From NCBI GenBank assembly GCA_021732995.1, contig JAKFWA010000088.1, forward strand, positions 22,375-86,374: a DNA stretch of 64,000 nucleotides. The letters are read 5' to 3'. Each line of letters opens with the position of its first letter. Position 1 is the stretch's first letter. A program made the position numbers and the translations under genes. Below the pieces are notes generated by a model. The model worked only from the letters and a program-made list of their open reading frames with translations. It did not search any database and was not told the DNA's origin. Of the stretch, positions 8,693 to 18,434 are shown piece by piece. The DNA is from Planctomycetaceae bacterium (GTDB taxonomy: Bacteria > Planctomycetota > Planctomycetia > Planctomycetales > Planctomycetaceae).

Positions 8693-10024
8693 TTAAGACG
8701 GTATCAGCAACGTCAGAGTCTGACGCTTGCCGTTGCGGATGATGACCACCGCTACCTTGTCGCCCGGCTTTCGATTGTAGAGCGACCACGCCAGCATGTC
8801 GGTCTCACGCACGAGGTCGGTCTTGCCGTCGAACTCAACGATAATGTCGCCCTTCACGAACCCAGCCTGCTTGGCCACGTTGTGTGGGCTGTACTGCCCG
8901 ACGTGCTCCACCCTCAGAGCCATCTGCGATGGCTCAAGCTCGAGCTTTTTCCGTTCTTCATCGGGCAGCACTTTCGAGAACATGCCGCCCAGAGCTGAAC
9001 GACGCAGTTCCCAGCTTGAAGCTCGCCACGCGATGTCATCCTTTTGCCGCCACTTCGCGGGCAGAGTCAACTCAATGCTCTTCGTCTCATTGCCGCGGCG
9101 CACCGCTGCCTTCAATTTCGCTCCGTCCGCGGAAGCGTGATGCAGTACCCATTGCACGTCGGCGATCGACAACAGCGGCTGGCCTTCCAGAGATTCAATA
9201 ACGTCGCCGGCCTTGAAACCCGCAGTAGCAGCAGCCGAGTCCGCAGTCACGGACTTCACCAGAGCCCGTTGATCGGGGTCCAGAATCAAGCCGATTGCCT
9301 TCGGATGTGGATACGGAAACAGGACCTTCTCAGGAATACCGCCCTTCTGAGTGCGGTAATACTCCCGCTGCGCATCTCCGATCTGATGGCAGTGAATGCA
9401 ACTGCGAACCACATTGCCGCTGTAGTCCAACTCCGAGCCGTATTTGCCCGCCAGCTGCGGATACTTTTCAGGAGCCTTGAAGTCCGGTGCCGGGCCAGTC
9501 TTCCCGGCCAGAGCCGTCTTCACTGCCGGGTAACGGCTGTGAAGTTCCAACGCACCTTCAAGTGCTCGGCCCAGTCCCTCAACGGAGACATCGCCCTTCC
9601 ACTCGGTCCGGTCAGAGCGCGTCCCAAAGCGACCATAAATCGTCCGGTCCGCATTCAGCATGAACGCGGCGAAGGACTGGTCGGTATCATACTGAAACAA
9701 CGACAGGTCGAGACCGTTCGTCGACACGATGCGCACGCAGACGAACTTGCTGAGCAGTGGCTTCACGCGCGGATTCTGATCGATGAGCTCATCATCCAGC
9801 TTCACGCACTCCTCGCAGGGAATGCACCGCAGGATGACCAACAGCGGCTTGCCGGTTTCTTTCGCCTCGGCAAAACCCTTCGCCAAGTCGTTGTAGATCC
9901 AGAAGCCTTCGCTCTCTACCTTCTTCTTGTCCGCCCGTACTTTCTCTTCGCGGGTTTGAGCCGCCAACGGCTGGTAAGGAACGAGCGATAAGACGCAGCA
10001 GACGAGTGCTAACCAGCGTTTCAT
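8693..10024 (-). CDS. Secreted thioredoxin-like / haem c / double PDZ protein
   Basis: A 443-residue protein starting at ATG 10024, with GAGAGG placed just upstream; a GTG at 10108 is less likely because it would bury the signal peptide MKRWLALVCCVLSLVPYQPL. After cleavage near residue 22 comes a thioredoxin-fold segment (40-165) with C67-x2-C70-x2-C73 in RCIPCEEC, then a CxxCH haem-attachment motif (CIHCH, 209-213), then two PDZ domains (about 240-320 and 365-440). No protease domain is present, so the PDZ domains are probably binding modules. The mix suggests a periplasmic redox sensor or scaffold. It is probably a single-gene unit. Confidence 0.8.
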   Translation of the reverse strand: MKRWLALVCCVLSLVPYQPLAAQTREEKVRADKKKVESEGFWIYNDLAKGFAEAKETGKPLLVILRCIPCEECVKLDDELIDQNPRVKPLLSKFVCVRIVSTNGLDLSLFQYDTDQSFAAFMLNADRTIYGRFGTRSDRTEWKGDVSVEGLGRALEGALELHSRYPAVKTALAGKTGPAPDFKAPEKYPQLAGKYGSELDYSGNVVRSCIHCHQIGDAQREYYRTQKGGIPEKVLFPYPHPKAIGLILDPDQRALVKSVTADSAAATAGFKAGDVIESLEGQPLLSIADVQWVLHHASADGAKLKAAVRRGNETKSIELTLPAKWRQKDDIAWRASSWELRRSALGGMFSKVLPDEERKKLELEPSQMALRVEHVGQYSPHNVAKQAGFVKGDIIVEFDGKTDLVRETDMLAWSLYNRKPGDKVAVVIIRNGKRQTLTLLIPS

Positions 10025-10218
10025 GAAACACCTCTCAGGGGAAAGTGAGGGGCAGCGGCGATAAAACAGACGTTCCAGTTCTACCCCGAGACAGTTCGCT
10101 TCCGCCAATCTCGGGAACCTCAGATGAGAAAATCCTCATCCGCGATTGGGGCTCCGAGCACGTGCTCCTCCAACTCTCCGCGCCATTCGTGAACCATCCG
10201 AACTGGAGTTACAAGGAG

Positions 10219-10264
10219 GCCGGACATTTCCATGCCATCTGTCGGACAGGCTTATCCGAACTTC
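10219..10264 (+). repeat. Degenerate copy of the GCCGGAC/GTCGGAC palindromic repeat
   Basis: Aligned with the intact unit at 27846-27892, this stretch keeps the opening gccggaca and the block ctgtcggacagg followed by ttatccga. The first palindrome has lost its right arm and the second has substitutions. It lies about 40 bases upstream of the VOC gene. It looks like a decayed member of the family. Confidence 0.5.
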
Positions 10265-10305
10265 AGACTCCTCATCTCAACTCTTTTGAACCGCCAGGCA
10301 ACGCC

Positions 10306-10683
10306 ATGATCTACGACCTCGCCCCAATGGCGCGCGTCACCAGAGTCAATCGTTCCATTGAGTTCTACCGGCACTTCGGCTTTGAAGTTCAATGTTGCTT
10401 CGGTGAGCCCGAGTTGGCGTGGGCGGCGCTGCACGCCAAACAAGGCGTCCTGATGCTGTCGCGATCAGACCAGCCCATCGCGGCGGATCAGCAGGCGGTG
10501 CTGTTCTATCTCTACACCACCGACTTGCAGAAACTGCGACAGCAGTTGCAGTCAGCAGGGATCAATACGGGAGAGGTCACGTTTCCGTTCTACATGCCAG
10601 AAGGCGAGATGAGCGTCACCGACCCGGACGGCTATTGCCTGCTGATTGGACAAAGCGATTGCTGGCGTCGGCCTCCTGCATAG
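10306..10683 (+). CDS. VOC (glyoxalase/bleomycin-resistance fold) protein
   Basis: A 125-residue protein, the size of one paired beta-alpha-beta-beta-beta module. It begins MIYDLAPMARVTRVNRSIEFY with the family pattern in which SIEFYRHFGFEV marks the first helix and strand, and it ends with MSVTDPDGYCLLIGQ, the usual final metal-site segment DPDGxxxxx. The frame is open further upstream to 10045, but that part has no family resemblance and includes the decayed repeat, so ATG 10306 is taken. VOC proteins are metal-dependent lyases, dioxygenases or binding proteins. The substrate is not predictable. Confidence 0.78.
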   Translation: MIYDLAPMARVTRVNRSIEFYRHFGFEVQCCFGEPELAWAALHAKQGVLMLSRSDQPIAADQQAVLFYLYTTDLQKLRQQLQSAGINTGEVTFPFYMPEGEMSVTDPDGYCLLIGQSDCWRRPPA

Positions 10684-10782
10684 GGAATACTCAGTCGGTT
10701 TGCGAATCCCACCTCAGAGACAACGCCTCGCGTCTTTGACGATCTGACCAGCCACGCCGCGACCCCACCACTGAGAATCGTG

Positions 10783-13700
10783 ATGTTGAAACGACTCATC
10801 CTCTGCGCCTGGGCTATCGCCCTGAACCTGCTGGTGGCATCTCTCGCTGCAGCAGGTGATGCACGTTTCAGCTATGAGGTGCTGCCGATTCTGTCCGACA
10901 AGTGCTTTCACTGTCACGGGCCGGATGCCAGCCATCGCGAAGCCAATCTGCGACTCGACCTGCGTGAGTCTGCAATCGCAGATCTCGGAGGTCACGCGGC
11001 GATCGTTCCCGGAGATCCAGCACGCAGCGAACTCCTCAAGCGCATCACGACCAGCGATCCCGATGAATTGATGCCGCCGCCCAAGTCGCATCGCAAGCGG
11101 CTGACGGCGAAGGAAGTCGACACGCTCAAGAGCTGGATCGCGGCGGGCGCTCCCTGGGGCCAGCACTGGGCCTTCGAAAAGCCATCACGCCGCAGCGGTG
11201 CTGCCGCTCCGAACCAGATCATCGACAAGCTGGTCGGCGAACGGCTGAAGGCCGAGGGGCTGTCGTTTTCCGATCCTGCGGCGAAGCACACACTGCTGCG
11301 ACGGTTGTCGTTCGACATCACCGGCTTGCCTCCCACTGCCGCTGAGTTAGCGGACTTCCTCAAGGATGATTCTCCGGAAGCCGTGCAACGAGTCGTTGAT
11401 CGGCTGCTGAAATCGCCGCACTACGGCGAGCGAATGGCCATGTGGTGGCTCGACGCTGCCCGGTATTCAGACACCGACGGCTTTCAAGGCGACGCCACCC
11501 GCACCAACTGGCCGTGGCGCGATTGGGTCATCAACGCCTTCAACGCCAACATGCCATTCGACCAATTCACCATCGAACAGTTCGCGGGAGACCTGCTGCC
11601 GGACGCCAAGCCCGAACAGATCCTCGCCACGTGCTTCCATCGCAATCACATGACCAACGGTGAAGGCGGTCGCGATCCCGAGGAGTCCCGCATCGACTAC
11701 GTCATCGACCGCGTCAACACGACCGGCACGGTCTGGCTGGGGCTGACGCTGGGCTGCACGCAGTGTCATTCCCACAAGTTCGATCCCGTTTCGCAGTCCG
11801 ACTACTACAGCCTCTTCGCGTTCTTCAACAGCATTGATGAAGACGGCGGCGCTGGTCCGGGTGCGAAGCCGCTGCTGAGTTATCAACCGCCATTGGCATC
11901 GCGGGCCGTCGAGGAAGCTCAGCGCATTGTCGAAGAACGCAAGCCGCTCGAAGCCGCTGCCAAACGACAGGCCGAAGCTCAATTCCCCGACTGGCTCGCG
12001 CAGCAGACTGCCCGAGTGAAAAGCGGATTTCAGGCGTGGCATGCGCTGGTGCCGTCGTCCGTAACGTCGGCCGAAGGAACGGTGCTGAAACATGAATCCG
12101 ATGGCATCGTCCAAGCGAGTGGACCGGTACTTCGGCAGGACGACTACCGCATCATCGCGTCGTTGCCGAAAACTTTTATGGCCTCCAATGACTCGCGAGT
12201 CACGGGCTGGAAGCTGGAAATCCTACCGCACGCGTCGCATACCGACGGCAAGCTGTCACGCGGAGCACGTGGTGAGTTCATCCTCACCGACGTCAAACTG
12301 CAGGTTCGTAAACGTGGCCGCTCGGAAGTTCGAGATATTCTGATTGGCAGCGCCGTGGCTGATGTCGAGAACGAAGCCAAGGCCCGCGAATACGGCAAGG
12401 TGACTGATACGCTCGACGACGACCCGCGCAACGGCTGGACCACGGTCGGCCACGACGCGAAACAACCGCATATCGCCGTCTTCTCGTTAGCCGAGCCACT
12501 GGTGCTCAGCGACGACGAGGAACTGCTGTTCGTGCTGCTGCAGCGTTCCACCACCGGCGACGCCAACATTGGCCGGTTTCGCATTTCCGTAACCGATCAG
12601 CCGGGCAACGCCGTCAAAAAGCTGGAGCCAATGCCTCTCGAAGAGTTGGCTGCGGCGGCGAGTAAATCAGAAGGCGGAAGCGTTGAGCTGGATCCCAAGC
12701 TGAAGCAAAAGCTGCTCAGCCAGTTCCTCGACGATCACGACGACTATCAAGCTGCCAAGTCCATCCTCGACCGCGCGAATCGACAGCTCAATGAAGTGAA
12801 ATCCGCGTCGGGCACGCTCAAGATCATGGTCCTGGGTGATCGCAAGGAACCGCGTAAGACGCACGTACTCGACCGCGGTGTGTGGAACAAGCACGGCACT
12901 GAAGTGCAGCCGGGTGTAGTCCCCGCGCTGCTCGCTTTGCCCGCAGAGCAAACCAAGACGCGCCTGGATCTCGCGAAGTGGCTGGTCTCGCATGACAACC
13001 CGCTGACCGCCCGCGTGATGGTGAATCATCTCTGGCAGATGTTCTTCGGCGCGGGACTGGTGCGAACTCCCGACGACTTCGGCTTGCAGGGTGAACGACC
13101 AACGCATCCCGAGTTGCTGGACGAGTTGGCCATCGAGCTAATGGAGCACAACTGGGACCTGCATCACATCATCCGTTTGATCGCGACCAGTCGCACGTAT
13201 CAGCAATCGAGCAATGCATCAGAAGAACTGCTGACACGTGACCCCGACAATCGCCTGCTGGCTCGCGCAGCCCGCTTCCGCCTGCCGAGCTGGATGCTGC
13301 GCGATGCCGCCCTGCAATCCAGCGGACTGCTCAATACCGCGATTGGTGGCCCGCCGACTCGTCCCTATCAACCGGCCGGCGTCTGGGAAGAACTCTTCAT
13401 GGGTCGTTATCGCTATGACCCGAGCGAAGGAGCCGCTCAATACCGCCGCACCGTGTATACGTTCTGGCGACGTTCCAGCGCGCCCACGTTTCTGTTCGAC
13501 AGTGCCCAACGTCGAGTCTGCGAAGTCCGCACCAGTCGCACCAACACGCCCCTGCACGCGCTCACACTGTTGAATGACGGCACTCTGCTGGAAGCTTCGA
13601 AGGACCTTGCGCGACAAGCCTCTCTACAGCACGAAACCGACAAGCATCGTCCGTCAAACGACCAGCTAAAGTTTCTCAGCCGCCGCGTTCTTTCGCGAGA

Positions 13701-13914
13701 ACCGAGCGCAAACGAATTGGCCATCCTCAGTCGAGAATGGTCGCGCGCTGTCGACTACTATAAGAACTCACCGAACGACGCCGCGAAGCTGCTGGCCGTC
13801 GGACAACCGCAAGTCAAGCCCGCCGAGAAGGCGATCGATCCGGCTCAGGCTGCCGCGTACATGCTCACCGCGAGTATGCTATTCAATCTCGATGAAGCGC
13901 TGGCTCACGAATGA
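10783..13914 (+). CDS. Planctomycete cytochrome c / DUF1549 / DUF1553 protein
   Basis: About 1043 residues. A signal peptide (MLKRLILCAWAIALNLLVASLAAAG) is followed by a planctomycete-type cytochrome domain with haem motif CFHCH at residues 41-45 and the SWIAAGAPW end. DUF1549 follows (HWAFEKP to LGCTQCHSHKFDPVSQ, itself with a second CxxCH), then an insert and DUF1553 toward the end (HLWQMFFGAGLVRTPDDFG, RTNTPLHALTLLND). The start is ATG 10783; a GTG sits immediately before it. Members are exported, abundant in Planctomycetes and often paired with a DUF1501 gene, which is absent here. The precise role is unknown; haem-based oxidation of sulfated or other polysaccharide-derived substrates has been proposed for the family. 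Confidence 0.93.
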   Translation: MLKRLILCAWAIALNLLVASLAAAGDARFSYEVLPILSDKCFHCHGPDASHREANLRLDLRESAIADLGGHAAIVPGDPARSELLKRITTSDPDELMPPPKSHRKRLTAKEVDTLKSWIAAGAPWGQHWAFEKPSRRSGAAAPNQIIDKLVGERLKAEGLSFSDPAAKHTLLRRLSFDITGLPPTAAELADFLKDDSPEAVQRVVDRLLKSPHYGERMAMWWLDAARYSDTDGFQGDATRTNWPWRDWVINAFNANMPFDQFTIEQFAGDLLPDAKPEQILATCFHRNHMTNGEGGRDPEESRIDYVIDRVNTTGTVWLGLTLGCTQCHSHKFDPVSQSDYYSLFAFFNSIDEDGGAGPGAKPLLSYQPPLASRAVEEAQRIVEERKPLEAAAKRQAEAQFPDWLAQQTARVKSGFQAWHALVPSSVTSAEGTVLKHESDGIVQASGPVLRQDDYRIIASLPKTFMASNDSRVTGWKLEILPHASHTDGKLSRGARGEFILTDVKLQVRKRGRSEVRDILIGSAVADVENEAKAREYGKVTDTLDDDPRNGWTTVGHDAKQPHIAVFSLAEPLVLSDDEELLFVLLQRSTTGDANIGRFRISVTDQPGNAVKKLEPMPLEELAAAASKSEGGSVELDPKLKQKLLSQFLDDHDDYQAAKSILDRANRQLNEVKSASGTLKIMVLGDRKEPRKTHVLDRGVWNKHGTEVQPGVVPALLALPAEQTKTRLDLAKWLVSHDNPLTARVMVNHLWQMFFGAGLVRTPDDFGLQGERPTHPELLDELAIELMEHNWDLHHIIRLIATSRTYQQSSNASEELLTRDPDNRLLARAARFRLPSWMLRDAALQSSGLLNTAIGGPPTRPYQPAGVWEELFMGRYRYDPSEGAAQYRRTVYTFWRRSSAPTFLFDSAQRRVCEVRTSRTNTPLHALTLLNDGTLLEASKDLARQASLQHETDKHRPSNDQLKFLSRRVLSREPSANELAILSREWSRAVDYYKNSPNDAAKLLAVGQPQVKPAEKAIDPAQAAAYMLTASMLFNLDEALAHE

Positions 13915-13944
13915 CGCTCCGCACTTGAACCCAGAACGGCTCTG

Positions 13945-14706
13945 ATGTCGCACGAGATTGATGTTCCGCAGGTCGAAGTCGCCCGCCCAAACTGGCTGCT
14001 GCTCGAAGACGGCCCGTTGCTGGCCGTCAACAAGCCCGTTGACCTGTTGACCGAAGGTGTTCCGGCCGGCTTGCCCACGATGGTCGGCTTGGTGAAGGAA
14101 TACCTTAAGCAGAAGTATGACAAAGCCGGCAACGTCTACCTCGGTATCCCGCATCGGCTGGATCGCGCCTCATCCGGAGTGCTGGTCATGACCCGCAACT
14201 CCAAGGCAGCAGCCCGAGTCGCTGAACAATTCGAGAAGCGTGAGGTCAGCAAGATCTACTGGGCTTTGCTGGAGCGCGAGCCCACCGAATCAGCGGCCGA
14301 ACTGGTCGACTGGCTGCGAAAGATCCCGGACGAAGCCCGCACAGAAGTGGTCGCTCAAGGTTCCGCTCCGGACGCTAAGGAAGCTCGTCTGCGCTACCGC
14401 GTGCTCGGTCAGCAGTCGTTCGGCACACTGGTGGAAATTGAATTGCTCACCGGCCGCATGCACCAGATCCGAGCCCAATTCTCGTCACGCGGGTGTCCGG
14501 TTGTGGGAGACACTAAATACAGTGCCCAACCTTGGCAGACCGACGAACCAGCTTCCGATACACGAGATGACGTGCGGATCGCCCTGCACGCCCGGTCCCT
14601 CACACTGAAACACCCCATCCGCTACGACGAACTGCGTATCGAAGCCCCAGTCCCCGCGTTCTGGCAGTTGCCGGATCAGGTCGCCGAATCAGCAACGACT
14701 CCGTAA
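13945..14706 (+). CDS. RluA-family RNA pseudouridine synthase
   Basis: A 253-residue single-domain enzyme. The catalytic motif HRLDRASSGVL places the essential Asp at residue 73, and GRMHQIRAQFSSRGCPVVGDTKY near 171 is the RluA/RluC/RluD signature that positions the substrate. An S4 domain is absent, as in the RluA and TruC groups. It isomerises uridine in rRNA or tRNA, target site unknown. It starts 30 bases after the DUF1553 stop. Its last 31 bases overlap the last bases of the adenylate kinase gene on the other strand. Confidence 0.88.
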   Translation: MSHEIDVPQVEVARPNWLLLEDGPLLAVNKPVDLLTEGVPAGLPTMVGLVKEYLKQKYDKAGNVYLGIPHRLDRASSGVLVMTRNSKAAARVAEQFEKREVSKIYWALLEREPTESAAELVDWLRKIPDEARTEVVAQGSAPDAKEARLRYRVLGQQSFGTLVEIELLTGRMHQIRAQFSSRGCPVVGDTKYSAQPWQTDEPASDTRDDVRIALHARSLTLKHPIRYDELRIEAPVPAFWQLPDQVAESATTP

Positions 14707-15332
14707 CCGGCATCTCGAATCGTGGGGATGATCACATCGAGAATGCGTTTCTTGACCTGCATCTCGGTGCCCATCGGGTTCACGCTGTGGCTGAGTTCGG
14801 CCGGGTAGAAGTTCAGCACCGGCTGAGTGGTCTGGCGGTAGATTTCAAAACGGCGACGGATGATCTTCTCGTCAGCATCGTCAGCCCTGCCGGCCACAAG
14901 CGCGCGACTTCGCAGACGTTGGACGATCGGTTCGATGTCGTCGGTTTCCAAGTGCACAATGGTCAGCACCTCAATGTGGTCCTGCAGCATCGCACATTGG
15001 CGAACGCTGCGCGGGATGCCATCCAGCAGCAGCACCTGCCGCGCGGGGTCGTAGGTACCATTTGAAATCTTCTCGTCCAGCCAATGCCGCCAGATGCGAA
15101 TGCACAATTCATCGGGCACGAGTTCCCCATGATGGATGAACTTCCCCACTTCCTGACCGTCCGCCGTGGCCGGATCGAGACCTCGAAAGATCGCCCCGGT
15201 CGACACGTGCAACACGCCCTTCATCGTTCCCAGCAGCACACCCTGAGTGCCCTTGCCCACGCCAGGCATTCCAAACAGCAGAATCGCGGGCAGCCTGGCG
15301 GGTTGTGTCACGGCGGAATCGGGTGTCTTCAA
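14676..15332 (-). CDS. Adenylate kinase-family nucleoside monophosphate kinase
   Basis: A 218-residue protein of normal adenylate kinase size. The P-loop GMPGVGKGTQG is at 21-31, the AMP-side segment STGAIFRG follows, LLDGIPRSVRQC replaces the usual GFPRT motif, and GRADDADEKIIRRRFEIYRQTTQPVLNFY is the conserved C-terminal block. The lid is short. The start is taken as TTG 15332 because AGGAAG lies nine bases upstream and the protein then has the usual length; the open frame runs on to 15545 with Arg-rich, unlikely sequence. It makes ADP from AMP and ATP. The GFPRT to GIPRS change leaves some doubt about the preferred base. Confidence 0.82.
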   Translation of the reverse strand: MKTPDSAVTQPARLPAILLFGMPGVGKGTQGVLLGTMKGVLHVSTGAIFRGLDPATADGQEVGKFIHHGELVPDELCIRIWRHWLDEKISNGTYDPARQVLLLDGIPRSVRQCAMLQDHIEVLTIVHLETDDIEPIVQRLRSRALVAGRADDADEKIIRRRFEIYRQTTQPVLNFYPAELSHSVNPMGTEMQVKKRILDVIIPTIRDAGYGVVADSAT

Positions 15333-15744
15333 GATCGAAACTTCCTGGCTTCGACGACCGAAACGTAAGAGCAACTGAGTGGGCGTTTCAGTCCTGTCGC
15401 GCCACAGTCTCCCCGAGCGGGGGCGGGGTTCTAGCGGAAGGATCGAGCGTGCACAAACTGGCCGAAACGATGTTCTCAGGATCGTTCTGATGGATGCCAC
15501 GTACGCCCGTCGCAAGTGATGAAACCATCGGTGCCTGCAACGCATTGGTGAGCTGGCTCACGCGAGGCAGTGTCTGAAACACAACCCACCACGTTGAAAA
15601 CAAAGCGACCTCCCTTCACCATCCGGCGGTGAGCGGCCTACCGCCAGTTGGCAGCTCGGTCAGGACGAGAACAGCTACCGAAATCTTCACCGCGTTTTGT
15701 GCGCATCGCTCTGATTGCATTACCCGCCTCACTGAAAGGCACGG

Positions 15745-18417
15745 ATGTCTGACTCTCCCGACAACTCGGTCGATCAGCGGATTCAGGATCTGTACGCGAA
15801 GCACTCCGAGCTTTATGAGCGCGGCCACTACCGCTCAGCATCGCGAGTCTCTCGCGAACTGCGGCAACTCGCCAAAGCTGAGGGGCGGATCATCCCTTAT
15901 CTGCATGCGAATCATCAGTTGATGAACGCGGCTCAATCGTTGCTGGAACCCAACCTCGGAATTGAAGTCGCCATTGATTCCATCGCACTGCTGGAAAGCG
16001 AAGAGAAGGCGCGTCTGATTCAGCCGAATCTGCCGGAAGATCGATACGAATACGCCGTGCACCGCATGTCGTCCTGCGCTTACGACAATCTCGCCAAGCA
16101 CATCGCTAACCGCGATGGGTACAACTCGGACGGCTGCCATGAATGCATCGCGGATGGCATTCAGGTGTGTCGTCGCACCGGCAAGCTAGAATGCATCAAC
16201 TGCTTCCGCGAGTACGCCACGGACGTGTACCGGGCATCGGACGACCTTGAGATGGCCATGCACCACGCGCGTGCGGTGGAGCAGGTCAATCCTCGCGATG
16301 ACGACGATGACGATCGCCGCTGGGTGGGCGCCCGCGACCAGATGCATCTGCATCTCGTGCAAGGGCAACTGGAAGCCGCGCTGGACGCCGCGAAACGCTG
16401 CTGGCTGCTGCATGTGAACTATCACGCCCCGCTGGAAGCGAAATTCGACACGCTGATTAACCTCGAAGTCATCTTCTGGCTGATGGGCAAGCAGGACGCG
16501 CTGCAGGAATTCGTCGCAAGTGCGGGCGTTGAACCGGTCCGAGGCGACGAGATTCCACCCGGCGAATTCCCTCATTGGGATGTCAAAATCAGTCATCGCA
16601 ATGCTCTGCGACACGCGTGCAGAGGCGAGTTTGCCGAAGCGATCGAAGTGCTAACACGACTCGACCAGCTACTGCAAGCACGACAATCGCTCGATCCCTG
16701 GTTCGAAGCGTGCTTGCGACTCGTGTCCATCTGCCTTTTAGCCGGTGAAGCCGAGAAAGCCGCGCGGCTGGCCAAACAACTGACCGAACGTGCTCAAACA
16801 GCACGAGACTGGTTGACACTACGACGCCTGAAGGCACTGCAGTCGGGCCAGCTTCCCCCGGCGCCCTTGCCAACGGTGGCCCCCTTCACGTCGGGACCGT
16901 TCGCACCTCAGAAAAACTCTTCCGATCAGGGTCATCAGCACGACCACGATCATGGCAGTTGCAGCGATCACGACCATGATCATGACGCTCCTGCGAGTGA
17001 GCTGATTGAGACCATTGACCTGATTAACTCAACGGAAGCCGCGCCGACGCCTGAGCAATCGCCGCTGCTCAACTGGCTGGAGAGCTGGTTTCATCGTCTG
17101 CATGAGAGTTCAGACGAAGAAGAACGTCAGATCGTCGCCTTCGAGATTCTGAACCGCACGGCCTCAGAAGCGGAAACAGCAGACGAAGCTGCGAGGCTGG
17201 TGCACACAGCTCACGTCTTTCTGTCCCAGTACCAACAGGAAATACGAGCGTGGCATTGGGCTCAGCCGTTTCTGGCCGCGTTCGCGAACGATGCCACTCT
17301 GATCAACGTCGTCGCATCGCTGGGACAACGCGCACGCGAGGCCGCAGAACAACAAGAGCCCGCGCTGGAACCCGATGACATCGTCCCTCTTGGTCGCCTC
17401 GAACAACTCTTCCGGCAATCACTGGACCTCGACGCGGATCGAGCCAATAACTTCGTTCGCGCCGGACAGTTCTATTGGGCGAACGATCGGCAAGGCGACG
17501 CGGAACGCTGCTTCGCTCGCGCATTCCGGCTGGATCGAGCGAGCCCGGTCGCGGTGATGCGATTGGCCGAGATTTACGCCGCGACGGATCGCGCTCAAGA
17601 CGCTCTCAGCGTGCTGGACCTCAGCATTCGCGAGGGCTGCGAAGATCCCGCCGTCTTCTGGCAAGCCGCGATGACGGCCATCAATCAGTCTCGCTATCAG
17701 GTCGCCGCCAGCTACCTGCTGCAGTACGAGAAGCACACCTCGGAAGAACAGTGGGTGCACTACTACCTCGCCCTCTGTCACCTGGAAACCGCCCGCCCCG
17801 TTGACGCATTGCGATCGTTGGACATTGAAGCCGAACGCAATCCGACGGCGACCTTCGCGACTACCGCGTTGCGTGCCTGCGCGGCGGCACTCGGGAACAA
17901 CCTCACGGCGCTGCGCGAGCACCTGACAACACTCTTGGGCCTGCCGCTGTCTCAAGTGAACTATCTGACGCAGTCGGGCCTGTCGCGCTTGTTCGAACGA
18001 CTCTACACGGCAGTGCTCAAGTTGCCGCAGGACGATGCCCAGCGTCTGCAACTCGAACTCGTCGGCCTTCAGGCGGGCTTCGCGCCCGATACTTACTTCG
18101 ATGCGTTCCGCCAGCAGGGAGACGCCCAAGACGGCGAAAGCTTTTACATCGTCACGTTGGAGCAACCGCTCGACGCGACCTGGCCGCAATCGCCTGGATG
18201 CCTCCCCGGCCAGGAACATTGGCAGGTCTATCTGGCTCGCTGGGGCGTGCTCGCACAAGACGTCGGGGAAGCGGAACAGCTCGCGCGCGACTGGCAGTCA
18301 CGCTGCGGGCTGATGTCCTGCAACCTGTTGTCGATTGACCTGCAAGGCGAGGGCTACAGCGACAAACCGGGCGTCGTCTGGCAGGGCTTTCATATCCAGA
18401 ATTCAGACGACGCCTGA
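15745..18417 (+). CDS. Large TPR-repeat protein with His/Asp-rich linker
   Basis: An 890-residue soluble protein with no signal peptide. Helical TPR-like repeats fill most of it; the clearest lie near 570-680 (NNFVRAGQFYWANDRQGDAE, PVAVMRLAEIYAATDRAQDA). A linker near 395-412 is strikingly rich in His and Asp (GHQHDHDHGSCSDHDHDHD), a likely metal-binding stretch. Before it there are conserved Cys pairs in a CHEC...ECINCF region near 131-153. It is probably a scaffold for protein contacts; no catalytic motif is seen. The start has AAAGG just upstream. The MFS gene begins 17 bases after its stop. Confidence 0.8.
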   Translation: MSDSPDNSVDQRIQDLYAKHSELYERGHYRSASRVSRELRQLAKAEGRIIPYLHANHQLMNAAQSLLEPNLGIEVAIDSIALLESEEKARLIQPNLPEDRYEYAVHRMSSCAYDNLAKHIANRDGYNSDGCHECIADGIQVCRRTGKLECINCFREYATDVYRASDDLEMAMHHARAVEQVNPRDDDDDDRRWVGARDQMHLHLVQGQLEAALDAAKRCWLLHVNYHAPLEAKFDTLINLEVIFWLMGKQDALQEFVASAGVEPVRGDEIPPGEFPHWDVKISHRNALRHACRGEFAEAIEVLTRLDQLLQARQSLDPWFEACLRLVSICLLAGEAEKAARLAKQLTERAQTARDWLTLRRLKALQSGQLPPAPLPTVAPFTSGPFAPQKNSSDQGHQHDHDHGSCSDHDHDHDAPASELIETIDLINSTEAAPTPEQSPLLNWLESWFHRLHESSDEEERQIVAFEILNRTASEAETADEAARLVHTAHVFLSQYQQEIRAWHWAQPFLAAFANDATLINVVASLGQRAREAAEQQEPALEPDDIVPLGRLEQLFRQSLDLDADRANNFVRAGQFYWANDRQGDAERCFARAFRLDRASPVAVMRLAEIYAATDRAQDALSVLDLSIREGCEDPAVFWQAAMTAINQSRYQVAASYLLQYEKHTSEEQWVHYYLALCHLETARPVDALRSLDIEAERNPTATFATTALRACAAALGNNLTALREHLTTLLGLPLSQVNYLTQSGLSRLFERLYTAVLKLPQDDAQRLQLELVGLQAGFAPDTYFDAFRQQGDAQDGESFYIVTLEQPLDATWPQSPGCLPGQEHWQVYLARWGVLAQDVGEAEQLARDWQSRCGLMSCNLLSIDLQGEGYSDKPGVVWQGFHIQNSDDA

Positions 18418-18434
18418 AGCGAAAACCAGCCACC

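Noticed and set aside
9044..9991. 315-codon open frame opposite the PDZ protein
   Set aside because: It is antisense to a gene with clear domains and its translation is Arg/Gln/His-rich without any family resemblance. Similar long antisense frames opposite gltB and the histidine kinase were rejected for the same reason.
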